A program made the translations under genes and the position numbers. A stretch of 64,000 bases of DNA from an uncultured Oscillospiraceae bacterium (GTDB lineage: Bacteria > Bacillota > Clostridia > Oscillospirales > Ruminococcaceae). Below the pieces are notes generated by a model, which saw nothing but the letters and a program-made list of their open reading frames with translations, had not been told where the DNA came from and searched no databases. Position 1 is the stretch's first letter. Every line of letters starts with the position of its first letter. Positions 33,465 through 41,686 of this stretch are shown here, piece after piece. The stretch lies in NCBI GenBank assembly GCA_900540595.1, contig UQGL01000005.1, positions 54,387-118,386 on the forward strand, written 5' to 3'.

Positions 33465-34505
33465 TTACAATTTCAGATCCCCTTCCTTGATCCAGCCTTT
33501 TTTGCGCAGAAGCTCACAGAAAAGGACGCTCAGGACGGCGGGCAGGATAAAGCAGACGAGCGCCAGCCCGGCCCAGTCAAAGGCCGTGATGGCCCGGCCG
33601 CTCTCGACCCAGCCGGTATAGACGCCGATCTGGCCGACCAGACCGCAGGTGCCCATGCCGCTCGACACGGCAGGGCCGTTCATCTCAAGATGGAACAGGC
33701 AGGTGGCAACAGGCCCGGTGATGGCGGCTGCCAGCGTAGGCGGGATCCATGTGCGGGGATTGCGCAGGATGTTGGGCATCTGCAGCATGCTGGTGCCAAG
33801 TCCCTGACTGACCAGCCCGCCGATGCCGTTCTCCCGGTAACTCATAACGGCAAAGCCGACCATCTGGGCGCAGCAGCCCGCCACGGCGGCGCCGCCGGCC
33901 AGCCCGGTCAGCCCCAGTGCTGCGCAGATGGCCGCGCTCGAGATGGGCAGCGTCAGTGCCATGCCGACCAGTACCGACACAAGGATGCCCATCAGCAGGG
34001 GCTGCAGCTCGGTAGCCCACATGATCAGGCTGCCCACGGCGGACGCCGCTGCGCCGATGGCCGGGGCACACAGCGCGCTGAGCCCTACGCCAACCAGAAT
34101 CGTGACCGCCGGGGTGACCAGAATATCGACCTTAGTCTCCTTGCTTACCAGCTTGCCGACCTCGGCCGCCACAATGGCAATCAGGTAGACGGCCAGCGGG
34201 CCGCCTGCACCGCCCAGCTCATTGGCGGCACCGCCCACGGCAATCAGGCTGAACAGCACAAGCTGCGGTGCATGGAGCGCATAGCCGATGGAGGCAGCCA
34301 TGGCCGGGCCTGCCACGGCAGCCGCATAGCCGCCCGCTGTGACAAGAAAAGCAAGCCCGGTCTGCTGGCCCAATGTCTTGATGATCGTGCCGATGAGCAG
34401 GCTGGCAAACAGGCCCTGTGCCATGGCGCCCATGGCGTCAATGCCGTAGCGATGCGCCGAGATGATGACATCCTTGCGCTTGAAAAACGAACGAAGCTCT
34501 TCCAT
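33465..34505 (-). CDS. PTS sugar transporter subunit IIC, EIIC_2 type
   Basis: 346 residues with about nine membrane segments; the sequence matches the PTS_EIIC_2 family (start FFKRKDVIISAHRYGIDAMG, then AHRYG...MAQGLFASLLIGT, and a central NELGGAGGPLAVYL). PTS IIC proteins form the sugar channel and normally work with IIA and IIB domains, none of which is near, and no HPr gene is in the window. The substrate is unknown and the protein may act without phosphotransfer. It has its own promoter at 34536. Confidence 0.88.
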   Translation of the reverse strand: MEELRSFFKRKDVIISAHRYGIDAMGAMAQGLFASLLIGTIIKTLGQQTGLAFLVTAGGYAAAVAGPAMAASIGYALHAPQLVLFSLIAVGGAANELGGAGGPLAVYLIAIVAAEVGKLVSKETKVDILVTPAVTILVGVGLSALCAPAIGAAASAVGSLIMWATELQPLLMGILVSVLVGMALTLPISSAAICAALGLTGLAGGAAVAGCCAQMVGFAVMSYRENGIGGLVSQGLGTSMLQMPNILRNPRTWIPPTLAAAITGPVATCLFHLEMNGPAVSSGMGTCGLVGQIGVYTGWVESGRAITAFDWAGLALVCFILPAVLSVLFCELLRKKGWIKEGDLKL

Positions 34506-34535
34506 TTGTACTCTCCTCTTTCCGATAATAATGAA

Positions 34536-34564
34536 ATTTTAGCATTTTGCGTTGGGGAATACAA
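34536..34564 (-). promoter_or_regulatory. Promoter for the PTS IIC gene
   Basis: On the minus strand TTGTAT (34564-34559), a 17-bp spacer and TAAAAT (34541-34536). Confidence 0.65.
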
Positions 34565-34601
34565 CCGCTTTCCCCCAAATGTGCCGAATTGCACAGATTT
34601 G

Positions 34602-34630
34602 TTGAAAAAGCAAGCCGAATGCGGTACAAT
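34602..34630 (+). promoter_or_regulatory. Promoter for the 34698-35662 genes
   Basis: TTGAAA at 34602-34607, a 17-bp spacer and TACAAT at 34625-34630, diverging from the PTS promoter. Confidence 0.75.
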
Positions 34631-34697
34631 TAAATAAAATGTGGCAGGGGAGTCCGGCGGCCCGCTGCCTTACATACTGCCGGGACGGAGGTTCATT

Positions 34698-35090
34698 GTG
34701 GCCAATAAGAAAAAGAAAAAACACCCCGCACCCGCTGCGCAGCCCGCAGAAAAGCGTGTTCCGGCGGATTGCCCCGTGCAGCCGCCCCGCACCGCGAAGC
34801 TGATGGGGGCGCTCTGCTACCTGAATGTGCTGATCCTGATCCCTGCCTGCAGCCGGTGGCGGCACGATGATTTCGTGAAGTTTCATCTGAATCAGGGCCT
34901 TGTGCTGCTCGCGCTTGCCACCGTCTGCGCCTGTGTTGGGTTTCTGCCGCACGGCAGCGAGATGGGCCTGACCCTGACGCTGCTGGTGGACGCCCTCTCT
35001 CTGGTAGGGCTGGTGCAGACCCTGCGCGGCCTCAAAGCCCCGCTGCCGGGCGTGCGCAATATTACTAAAGGATTCCATCCGTTTGACTGA
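34698..35090 (+). CDS. Tic20/DUF4870-like small membrane protein
   Basis: 130 residues, starting at GTG 34698 with GGAGG 6 bases upstream. A very basic start (VANKKKKKHPAPAA) is followed by three or four membrane segments. LMGALCYLNVLILIPAC and the motif DDFVKFHLNQGLVLL match the Tic20/DUF4870 group, small membrane proteins of unknown role in bacteria. The DJ-1 family gene begins 17 bases later and is probably co-transcribed. Confidence 0.78.
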   Translation: MANKKKKKHPAPAAQPAEKRVPADCPVQPPRTAKLMGALCYLNVLILIPACSRWRHDDFVKFHLNQGLVLLALATVCACVGFLPHGSEMGLTLTLLVDALSLVGLVQTLRGLKAPLPGVRNITKGFHPFD

Positions 35091-35107
35091 ATAAGGAGAT
35101 GTTTGCT

Positions 35108-35662
35108 ATGTCTAAAGCTGTTATCTTTTTTGCCCCCGGGCTGGAGGAATGCGAGGGCCTGCTCTGCGTGGATATTCTGCGCCGCGCCGGTGTGGAGGTC
35201 ACGATCGCCGCAGTGGGCGGGCAAAAGACCGTCACAAGCGCCCGCGGCATCCATGTGGTGGCCGATGCGCTGGCTGAGGAGTTGGACTATGCGGCCTTTG
35301 ATGCCTGCATCCTGCCCGGCGGTATCCCCGGCGTGCCGAATCTCAAGGCCGATGCCACGGTCAAAAGGGTCTGTCAGGACTTTGCTGCGGGCGGCAAGCT
35401 GGTTGCGGCTATCTGTGCAGCGCCTACGGCATTGGCGGCCTTCGGTGTGCTGAGCGGTAAAAAGGCAACGGTCTACCCCGGCATGGACGCTGACCTGACC
35501 GCCGCCGGGGCCAGCTACACAGGCCTGCCTATCACGATTGACGGAAATATTGTCACCGGTGAGGCACTGGGAGCAGCCATTCCCTTCGCGCTGGCGCTGG
35601 CCCGTATGCTGGCCGGTGCAGACGCCGCCAACAAGGTCAAGAGTGCCATCGTATACCAGTAA
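35108..35662 (+). CDS. DJ-1/PfpI family protein
   Basis: 184 residues. ATG 35108 is chosen because AAGGAG stands 9 bases before it; an ATG at 35099 directly abuts that site. The family nucleophile is Cys in VAAICAAPTALAAFG, with the conserved Glu in APGLEECEG. Members of the YajL/DJ-1 subgroup have been linked to protein quality control and, with dispute, to methylglyoxal or glycation repair. It converges on an MgsA-like gene 57 bases away, which makes a carbonyl-related role attractive but unproven. Confidence 0.9.
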   Translation: MSKAVIFFAPGLEECEGLLCVDILRRAGVEVTIAAVGGQKTVTSARGIHVVADALAEELDYAAFDACILPGGIPGVPNLKADATVKRVCQDFAAGGKLVAAICAAPTALAAFGVLSGKKATVYPGMDADLTAAGASYTGLPITIDGNIVTGEALGAAIPFALALARMLAGADAANKVKSAIVYQ

Positions 35663-35675
35663 GACGGACAATAAA

Positions 35676-35710
35676 AACAGCCCCGGCCGGCAGGTCGGGG
35701 CTGTTGGTTT
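35676..35710 (+). terminator. Terminator after the DJ-1 family gene
   Basis: AACAGCCCCG (35676-35685) pairs with CGGGGCTGTT (35696-35705) around a 10-base loop; the T run is weak (GGTTTTG). On the minus strand the A-rich left flank gives CTGTTTTTATT, so it may serve both genes. Confidence 0.78.
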
Positions 35711-35719
35711 TGTTATGGG

Positions 35720-36124
35720 TCACTTCCGTCCGCGCTGCAGCTCGATCCAGGCAAGGTCGCCGCGCTCAAGGCCGTGGATCAGCACCTCGGCTGTGGCAAT
35801 GTTGGTGGCAACGGGGATCGTGTGCATGTCACACAGGCGCAGCAGCATCACATCATTCGGCTCGCCGGGCTTGGCGCTGACCGGATCGCGGAAAAAGAGC
35901 AGCATGTCGATCTCACCGCAGCCGATCATTGCAGCGATCTGCTCGGCACCGCCGCGCCCGCCCGGATACAGGCAGCGCACCGGCAGCCCGGTGGCATCGT
36001 GGACGATCTTGCCGGTCACACCGGTGGCAACCAGTTCGTTCTCCGACAAAATGCGCAGATAGGCTGTGCAGAACTGCGCCATCAACTCCTTGCGGGAATC
36101 GTGGGCAATTATTGCGATTCTCAT
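35720..36124 (-). CDS. mgsA: Methylglyoxal synthase-like protein with altered active site
   Basis: 134 residues from ATG 36124 (GGAGGGAG upstream). The MGS fold is clear: AHDSRK matches the HDHCK phosphate site of E. coli MgsA, ATGVTGK matches ATGTTGN, and FFRDP matches FFWDP. However, aligning with the E. coli enzyme from memory, the catalytic Asp71 in GGDQQ is Ala (GGAEQ), His98 is Gly and Asp101 is Asn (KPGEPNDV). The normal product, methylglyoxal from dihydroxyacetone phosphate, may therefore not be made, or a neighbouring acid (Glu61, Asp91) may substitute. Similar variants seem common in gut Clostridia. A CDD search would name it methylglyoxal synthase. Confidence 0.88.
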   Translation of the reverse strand: MRIAIIAHDSRKELMAQFCTAYLRILSENELVATGVTGKIVHDATGLPVRCLYPGGRGGAEQIAAMIGCGEIDMLLFFRDPVSAKPGEPNDVMLLRLCDMHTIPVATNIATAEVLIHGLERGDLAWIELQRGRK

Positions 36125-36179
36125 AGCTGAACTCTCCCTCCGTACAGCCGTACTGCGACTGCACACAAACGTATACTAT

Positions 36180-36208
36180 ATAATAATACATATGTACAAA
36201 AAATGCAA
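36180..36208 (-). promoter_or_regulatory. Promoter for the mgsA-like gene
   Basis: On the minus strand TTGCAT (36208-36203), a 17-bp spacer and TATTAT (36185-36180). Confidence 0.6.
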
Positions 36209-36293
36209 GTGCCGGACGGACAAAAATGCACATAAAAACGGCGCTATGCCAAAAACCTTGGCAGAATGGCCAAACCCGGCTGTGAAATTTTGG

Positions 36294-36323
36294 TGAAACA
36301 GCGCGCGGCAGTTGTGCTATAAT
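36294..36323 (+). promoter_or_regulatory. Promoter for the ricin-type lectin gene
   Basis: TATAAT at 36318-36323 with a weak -35 (TGAAAC, 18-bp spacer). AAAGGAGG lies 8 bases before ATG 36376. Confidence 0.5.
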
Positions 36324-36375
36324 GGAAAAAACGGACAGACACTGTATGTGATTCTGTCTAAAAGGAGGATCTACC

Positions 36376-36954
36376 ATGAGGAAATCAGCCCAGACCGTCA
36401 TCCGCCCGGATGCCTACTATACGATTGCAGCAGCCAACGGCCGCGTGCTGGAAGTGGCCGATTTCAACACTGAGAACGGTGCCTCGGTCCGTCTGTGGAG
36501 CTATGAGGGCCAGCCCTGGCAGCAGTGGAGCTTTGAGGAATCGGCCGAGGGCGAGTACCGCATCAAAAACCGCTTTACCGGCAAGGTCATGGATCTGGCT
36601 ATGTCCGGCGTCAGCAACGGCACTTGGGTACACCAGTGGAGCCGCACGGCCGGTGCCGGTCAGCGCTGGCAGATCGTTGACGCAGGCGGCGGCAAGGTCA
36701 AGCTGCGCAATGTGCTCGCGGATAAGGTCATCGACCTTGTAGGTATGCGCGTTGACAACGGCACGCAGGCCCAGATCTGGCAGGATGTATTCGGTGAGAA
36801 CCAGCTTTGGAGGCTTGATCCTGTGCCTGAGCGGCTGCTGAATAAGGAAACGCCTGCCCCCAAGCCCAAGGAGGAGCCGCGGCGCACGACCCGCACCCAG
36901 ACCGAGAAGAAAACCTCCGGCAAGGCGGCCCGGCGGACGAGTAAGAACAAGTGA
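36376..36954 (+). CDS. Intracellular ricin-type beta-trefoil lectin protein
   Basis: 192 residues. Residues ~10-150 form three beta-trefoil units, each with the QxW signature: PWQQWSFEES, GQRWQIV and ENQLWRLDP. RICIN domains usually bind galactose-type sugars and are secreted, but this protein has no signal peptide or membrane span. Residues 150-192 form a very basic, disordered tail (EEPRRTTRTQTEKKTSGKAA and ending RRTSKNK). The gene is monocistronic with its own terminator. It may bind a cytoplasmic or nucleoid-associated ligand, or leave the cell by a non-classical path; neither is shown. Confidence 0.85.
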   Translation: MRKSAQTVIRPDAYYTIAAANGRVLEVADFNTENGASVRLWSYEGQPWQQWSFEESAEGEYRIKNRFTGKVMDLAMSGVSNGTWVHQWSRTAGAGQRWQIVDAGGGKVKLRNVLADKVIDLVGMRVDNGTQAQIWQDVFGENQLWRLDPVPERLLNKETPAPKPKEEPRRTTRTQTEKKTSGKAARRTSKNK

Positions 36955-36956
36955 GA

Positions 36957-36988
36957 AAAGCCTTCCCCTGCGGGGGAAGCTTTTTTTG
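36957..36988 (+). terminator. Terminator made of a family A hairpin
   Basis: AAGCCTTCCCC and GGGGGAAGCT form a stem around TGC, followed by seven T residues. It is a single family A end used as a terminator. Confidence 0.8.
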
Positions 36989-37042
36989 TGGGTTGCAGGC
37001 AGCGCAAAATATTGTTATAATAGTAAAAAACCGAAAGGCAGT

Positions 37043-38236
37043 ATGACCATGCAGTTTACCGAGCTTACCAATGTTTCGCCCGAGATCATCCGCGCTACGC
37101 AGGCGATGGGCTTTACCGATATGACCGAAATTCAGGAGAAGGCCATCCCGCTGATGCTGGGCGGGCATGATATGATCGCCAAGGCGCCCACAGGCACCGG
37201 CAAAACGGTGGCGTTCGGTATCCCCATCCTGTCCAAGGTGGACCCCGCCAGCCTCAAGCCGCAGGCAGTCGTCCTGAGCCCCACGCGTGAGCTGGCCCAG
37301 CAGATCGCGCAGGACCTGCAAAATCTGGCGCAGTTCCTGCCGGAGATCAAGATCGTCTGCGTCTACGGCGGCGCAGGCATGGATAAGCAGCAGCGACAGC
37401 TCAAACAGGGCTGCCAGATCGTTGTGGCCACGCCGGGCCGCCTGATGGACCATTACCGGCACCACGCCATTGATGTGTCGCAGGTCCGGACCGTGGTGCT
37501 GGACGAGGCCGATGAGATGCTGAACATGGGCTTCTACAAGGATGTGAAGTACATCATCGACCTGATGAAGCACCGCGAGAGCCTGTCGATGTTCTCGGCC
37601 ACGATCAGCCGCGAGGTGCTGGACATCGGCTGGCTGTACCAGCACAATGCCGCCGAGGTCAGTGTCCGCCCCGTTGAGGATTCCAGCCCGAAGATCGCCC
37701 AGTATAAGCTGGTGACCACCGGCCGCGACAAGCTGGCGGATGCCGCGCAGATCATCATCTCCGAGGGCTACAAGCGGGTCATGATCTTCTGCAACACCAA
37801 GTATAACACCGGTATGCTGGCCAACCAGCTGGCGCGCCTGAACTTTAATGTGGACTGCCTGCACGGCGACCTGTCGCAGGCGGAGCGCAACCGGATCATG
37901 ACCCGGTTCAAGGCCGGCGAGATCGATGTGCTGGTGGCCACCGATGTTGCAGCCCGCGGCATTGATGTCTCCGATGTGGACGCGGTCATCAACTACGATG
38001 TGCCCGAGGAAAACGAGCATTACACCCACCGCATCGGCCGCACCGGCCGTGCCCGTAAGCAGGGCGCAAGCTACCTTTTCTATACGAAGGAGGAACAGAA
38101 GCGGGTCGAGCAGCTGCTGCGTCTGACCCGCAACACCGATGACTGCAAGAGCGTAAAGTTTGACTTCAACCACGAGCATCTGAAGGTGGAGGAAAAAGCA
38201 GCGGAGGATAAGTTCCAGATCAAGGCGTATTTTTGA
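37043..38236 (+). CDS. DEAD-box RNA helicase
   Basis: 397 residues (ATG 37043; an ATG 6 bases later is equally possible). Helicase motifs run in order: Q motif GFTDMTEIQEKAIP, motif I APTGTGKT, Ia PTRELAQQ, Ib TPGRL, II VLDEADEML, III SAT, IV VMIFCNT, V ATDVAARGID and VI HRIGRTGR. It ends shortly after the core, without the RNA-binding tail found in CshA or DbpA, so its targets cannot be predicted. It is expected to remodel RNA in the cytoplasm (ribosome assembly or decay). It is monocistronic. Confidence 0.95.
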   Translation: MTMQFTELTNVSPEIIRATQAMGFTDMTEIQEKAIPLMLGGHDMIAKAPTGTGKTVAFGIPILSKVDPASLKPQAVVLSPTRELAQQIAQDLQNLAQFLPEIKIVCVYGGAGMDKQQRQLKQGCQIVVATPGRLMDHYRHHAIDVSQVRTVVLDEADEMLNMGFYKDVKYIIDLMKHRESLSMFSATISREVLDIGWLYQHNAAEVSVRPVEDSSPKIAQYKLVTTGRDKLADAAQIIISEGYKRVMIFCNTKYNTGMLANQLARLNFNVDCLHGDLSQAERNRIMTRFKAGEIDVLVATDVAARGIDVSDVDAVINYDVPEENEHYTHRIGRTGRARKQGASYLFYTKEEQKRVEQLLRLTRNTDDCKSVKFDFNHEHLKVEEKAAEDKFQIKAYF

Positions 38237-38247
38237 GAAAGAAAAGC

Positions 38248-38362
38248 CGTAGGGGCCGGGCATGCCCGGCCCGCAACGTGAGGAGGATATCCCCTTTATC
38301 TTTGGCACTGTAGAGAGAGGCCTTGCCCTTCCGCGGGGCGTCGAGGACGCCGCCCCCTACAA
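38248..38362. repeat. Family B repeat with long core
   Basis: Left end GTAGGGGCCGGGCATGCCCG; right end GCGGGGCGTCGAGGACGCC followed by GCCCCCTACAA, the same right end as at 4108-4160. The middle (~60 bases) is unlike the other copies. Confidence 0.8.
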
Positions 38363-38363
38363 C

Positions 38364-38405
38364 AAAAAAGCACCTGCCTATTCCACACAGGCAGGTGCTT
38401 TTTTA
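38364..38405. terminator. Bidirectional terminator between helicase gene and mtnN
   Basis: GCACCTGCCT (38370-38379) pairs perfectly with AGGCAGGTGC (38389-38398), flanked by A6 and T6. Confidence 0.93.
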
Positions 38406-38412
38406 TAAGAAT

Positions 38413-39096
38413 TTACAGACTCTCGATCATCCGCGCGACGATCTCGGTCGCGGTCTTGATGTACTCCGCAATGCTGAACTGCTTGACGACCAGAACCTCA
38501 TAGCCGCTTTCGTCCGCGTTGTCGCTCATGGCGCGCAGGATCACGCAGGGGACATCGTTGCGCCCGGCGATCTGGCTGACCGCAGCGCCCTCCATCTCGA
38601 CACAGTCGGGATGGCACTTTTCCTCGATGGCTTTTTTCGTCGCGGCATCGCCTACAAAGGTGTCACCGGTGGCGATCTTGCCCGCAATGGCCTTCACGCC
38701 GCAGGCAGTGCAGGCGTCCAGTGCAGTCTGCACAAGAGCGGGATCCCCGTGGTATTCGGTCTGGAACGGTGCGCTTTGGGCAATCATGCTCAGCTCAGCG
38801 TCGTGGTAAACGACCGTCTCGCCGATGCAGACATCGCCGATGCCGATCTTGCTGGTCATGTTGCCGGCAATGCCGCTGAAAATCAGCCTGTCAATGCCGT
38901 ATTTTGTGCAAAGCACCTGCACGGTGGAGGCGGCGTTGGCCTTGCCCATGCCTGCGCAGCAGACAACGACCTGCTTGTCGTGCAGGGTGCCGCAGTGGTA
39001 TTCCACCCCGGCGTACTGCTCCTTGGTTACACTTTCCAGCCGGGCACACAGCTGATCCACTTCATCGGGCATAGCGCCCATAATGCCAATAATCAT
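38413..39096 (-). CDS. mtnN: 5'-methylthioadenosine/S-adenosylhomocysteine nucleosidase
   Basis: 227 residues, the normal length. The enzyme cleaves adenine from MTA and SAH, recycling methylation by-products. The start IIGIMGAMPDEVDQL carries the family's acidic residue Glu12, and RAMSDNADES near residue 195 holds the catalytic Asp. GMGKANAAST and the VEMEGAAVSQIA stretch (purine/ribose contacts) match. It lies 35 bases after ychF on the same strand and may be co-transcribed with it. Confidence 0.95.
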   Translation of the reverse strand: MIIGIMGAMPDEVDQLCARLESVTKEQYAGVEYHCGTLHDKQVVVCCAGMGKANAASTVQVLCTKYGIDRLIFSGIAGNMTSKIGIGDVCIGETVVYHDAELSMIAQSAPFQTEYHGDPALVQTALDACTACGVKAIAGKIATGDTFVGDAATKKAIEEKCHPDCVEMEGAAVSQIAGRNDVPCVILRAMSDNADESGYEVLVVKQFSIAEYIKTATEIVARMIESL

Positions 39097-39131
39097 CTTG
39101 CATTCTCCTAAAAAAGGCGTTATACGGGCAA

Positions 39132-40262
39132 TTATACATTGAACAGGAACTCGATGACATCGCCGTCATTCACAACATATTCCTTGCCCTCGGTGCGCTG
39201 CAGGCCCTTGGACTTGACGGCGGCATAGTTGAAATCGGCGTCCTCAAGGTCCTTGTAGGCAATGACCTGTGCGCGGATGAAGCCGCGCTCAAAATCGCTG
39301 TGGATCTTGCCGGCAGCCTGCGGGGCCTTGGTGCCGCGCTTGATGGTCCATGCACGGCACTCTTTTTTGCCGTCAGTCAAAAAGCTGATAAGACCCAGCA
39401 GCTCATAGCTGGCCTTGATGAGCTTGTCCAGACCGGTGGATTCAATGCCCATTTCCTGCAGGAACGCGATTTTTTCCTCCTGTGTGGAGCCGGCAATGTC
39501 CTCCTCGGTCTTGGCGCAGATGGGGATAGCCTGCGCGTTTTCTTCCTTGGCGCGGGCGGCCACCAGCGGGAAGTAGGGATTCTCGTCCAGCCCGCCGAGC
39601 AGATCGTCCTCGCCCACATTGCAGGCGTAGATGACCGGCTTGGCGGAGAGCAGGCCCAGCTCCTTGCGGACGGCCTTCTGTGCATCGTCACCCTCGTCAA
39701 AGTCGAAGGAGCGCGCCGGCTTGCCGCCCTCAAGCCAGGAGGCCAGTTCTGCCAGCCAGCCTGCCTCCGCCGCGGCAGCCTTGTTGCCGGTTTTGGCGGC
39801 CTTCTGCTGGCGGCCAAGGCGGTTGCTGACGACCTCCAGATCGGCCAGAATCAGCTCCAGATCAATGGCATCAATATCGCGGATCGGGTCAACGCTCTCG
39901 GGCTTGTTGACATCCTCCACAACATGGATGATGTTGTCATCGTCAAAGCAGCGCACCACATGGACGATGGCATCGCACTCGCGGATATGCCCCAGAAACT
40001 TGTTGCCGAGGCCCGCGCCTTGACTGGCGCCCTTGACAAGGCCTGCAATATCGACAAATTCAACAATGGCAGGGGTTTTCTTGTCGGTCTGCCAAATCTC
40101 GGCCAGCTTGTCCAGCCGTGCATCAGGCACCGGCACAATGCCGGAGTTCGGCTCAATGGTGCAGAAGGGGTAATTGGCTGCCTGCGCATTCTGTGTGCTG
40201 GTCAGCGCATTGAACAAAGTCGATTTGCCCACATTGGGCAGACCCACAATACCTAATTTCAT
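39132..40262 (-). CDS. ychF: Redox-regulated ATPase YchF
   Basis: 376 residues. YchF is an Obg-related P-loop protein that prefers ATP and associates with ribosomes. G1 is GLPNVGKST (residues 7-15), the switch region [21 protein letters not shown] is strongly conserved, and the C-terminal TGS-like domain carries [20 protein letters not shown]. The length is typical. It begins at ATG 40262 and has its own promoter at 40306-40334. Confidence 0.96.
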   Translation of the reverse strand: MKLGIVGLPNVGKSTLFNALTSTQNAQAANYPFCTIEPNSGIVPVPDARLDKLAEIWQTDKKTPAIVEFVDIAGLVKGASQGAGLGNKFLGHIRECDAIVHVVRCFDDDNIIHVVEDVNKPESVDPIRDIDAIDLELILADLEVVSNRLGRQQKAAKTGNKAAAAEAGWLAELASWLEGGKPARSFDFDEGDDAQKAVRKELGLLSAKPVIYACNVGEDDLLGGLDENPYFPLVAARAKEENAQAIPICAKTEEDIAGSTQEEKIAFLQEMGIESTGLDKLIKASYELLGLISFLTDGKKECRAWTIKRGTKAPQAAGKIHSDFERGFIRAQVIAYKDLEDADFNYAAVKSKGLQRTEGKEYVVNDGDVIEFLFNV

Positions 40263-40305
40263 AGCGTTTTGTATCTCCCGTCATTGGATTTTGACATATA
40301 AACAA

Positions 40306-40334
40306 AGTATATCACACCTCGTGCATCTTTTCAA
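40306..40334 (-). promoter_or_regulatory. Promoter for ychF
   Basis: On the minus strand TTGAAA (40334-40329), a 17-bp spacer and TATACT (40311-40306). Confidence 0.82.
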
Positions 40335-40356
40335 GGCTGCCGATGGCTGGTGGGCA

Positions 40357-40402
40357 TTAAAAAAGCCCCTTTCAACTGCCATACAGCAGCCAAAAGGGGC
40401 TT
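40357..40402 (-). terminator. Terminator of gap, 155 bases after its stop codon
   Basis: On the minus strand AAGCCCCTTT pairs with AAAGGGGCTT and ends in TTTTTTAAT; the loop (about 20 bases) has its own small stem (CTGCTGTATGGCAG). Confidence 0.82.
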
Positions 40403-40421
40403 ACATCGTACTATAACATCT

Positions 40422-40478
40422 ATCGTAGTTGAGCTACGATTTTTCTCAACAATTGTCGCAGCAAAACTGAGTTTTGCG
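40422..40478 (-). other. Structured 3' untranslated region of gap
   Basis: Between the gap stop and its terminator lie several short stems: ATCGTAG/CTACGAT (40422-40440), GCAAAAC/GTTTTGC (about 40461-40477), and an alternative GTTGAG/CTCAAC pairing that would exclude the first. No ORF of useful size is present. The 294-base gap 40263-40556 holds this region, the gap terminator and the ychF promoter. Confidence 0.5.
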
Positions 40479-40556
40479 CGGCGCGGCGGTTAAGCAGCGC
40501 GGTCAACTGTTGATTGGATGTTTATTTTAGTGCGATACTTCGCAGAAATCTTTCGA

Positions 40557-41585
40557 TTACAGCTCAGCGAAGTACTTAATGGTGCGGACCATCTGAGAGG
40601 TGTAGGAGTTCTCGTTGTCGTACCAAGAAACGACCTGAACCTGATAGGTGTCGTCGTCGATCTTAGCGACCATGGTCTGGGTGGCATCGAACAGAGAGCC
40701 GTAGCGCATGCCGATGACATCGGAGGAAACGATCGGATCCTCGTTGTAGCCGAAGCTCTCAGAGGCAGCAGCCTTCATAGCGGCGTTGATGGCTTCCTTG
40801 GTGACATCCTTGCCCTTGACAACGGCAACCAGAATGGTGGTGGAGCCGGTGGGGACAGGAACGCGCTGAGCAGAGCCAATCAGCTTGCCGTTCAGCTCGG
40901 GGATGACCAGGCCGATGGCCTTGGCAGCGCCGGTGGAGTTAGGAACGATGTTCTGAGCACCAGCACGAGCGCGGCGCAGGTCGCCCTTGCGCTGCGGGCC
41001 ATCGAGAATCATCTGGTCGCCGGTGTAAGCATGAACGGTGGTCATGATGCCGGAGACGATGGGGAAGGCCTTGTTCAGGGTATCGGCCATGGGGGCCAGG
41101 CAGTTGGTGGTGCAGGAAGCAGCGGAGATGACCTGATCGTCAGCGGTCAGGGTCTTCTCGTTGACGGAGTAGACGATGGTCTTCAGGTCGTTGCCAGCGG
41201 GAGCAGAGATGACGACCTTGCGGGCGCCAGCCTGAATGTGAGCCTCGGCCTTAGCCTTGCTGGTGTAGAAGCCGGTGCACTCCAGAACAACGTCGATGCC
41301 CAGCTCGCCCCAGGGGCAATCCTTAGCATCCTTAATTGCGTAGATGGTGATCTTCTTGCCGTCGACGACGATGTAATCCTCGCCAGCCTCAACGGTGTGC
41401 TTGTTCTCGCCGATCTTGCCCAGGAAAGAACCCTGTGCAGTGTCGTACTTCAGCAGGTGAGCCAGCATAGCGGGGCTGGTCAGATCGTTGATGGCGACAA
41501 CTTCGTAGCCGTCAGCCTCAAACATCTGACGGAAAGCCAGACGGCCGATACGGCCAAAACCATTGATAGCAACTTTAACAGCCAT
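40557..41585 (-). CDS. gap: Glyceraldehyde-3-phosphate dehydrogenase, type I
   Basis: 342 residues. This glycolytic enzyme converts glyceraldehyde 3-phosphate to 1,3-bisphosphoglycerate with NAD. NAD site: [14 protein letters not shown]; catalytic Cys in [14 protein letters not shown]; phosphate site in [14 protein letters not shown]-terminal [13 protein letters not shown]. The residue set fits the NAD-dependent type (Asn33-Asp34 after the second strand). Codon use is that of a highly expressed gene. A promoter lies at 41653, and an 18-bp palindrome resembling a Rex site stands just upstream. Confidence 0.97.
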   Translation of the reverse strand: MAVKVAINGFGRIGRLAFRQMFEADGYEVVAINDLTSPAMLAHLLKYDTAQGSFLGKIGENKHTVEAGEDYIVVDGKKITIYAIKDAKDCPWGELGIDVVLECTGFYTSKAKAEAHIQAGARKVVISAPAGNDLKTIVYSVNEKTLTADDQVISAASCTTNCLAPMADTLNKAFPIVSGIMTTVHAYTGDQMILDGPQRKGDLRRARAGAQNIVPNSTGAAKAIGLVIPELNGKLIGSAQRVPVPTGSTTILVAVVKGKDVTKEAINAAMKAAASESFGYNEDPIVSSDVIGMRYGSLFDATQTMVAKIDDDTYQVQVVSWYDNENSYTSQMVRTIKYFAEL

Positions 41586-41652
41586 AGTGAAATCCTCCCA
41601 AGATTTGTCTTTTTCACCTTATGAGCGGTAGCCCGCTCGTCGGTATGGTACT

Positions 41653-41681
41653 ATTGTACCCCATTTGCAGCGTTTCTGCAA
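41653..41681 (-). promoter_or_regulatory. Promoter for gap
   Basis: On the minus strand TTGCAG (41681-41676), a 17-bp spacer and TACAAT (41658-41653). GGGAGGA precedes the start codon. Confidence 0.78.
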
Positions 41682-41686
41682 GAGGG

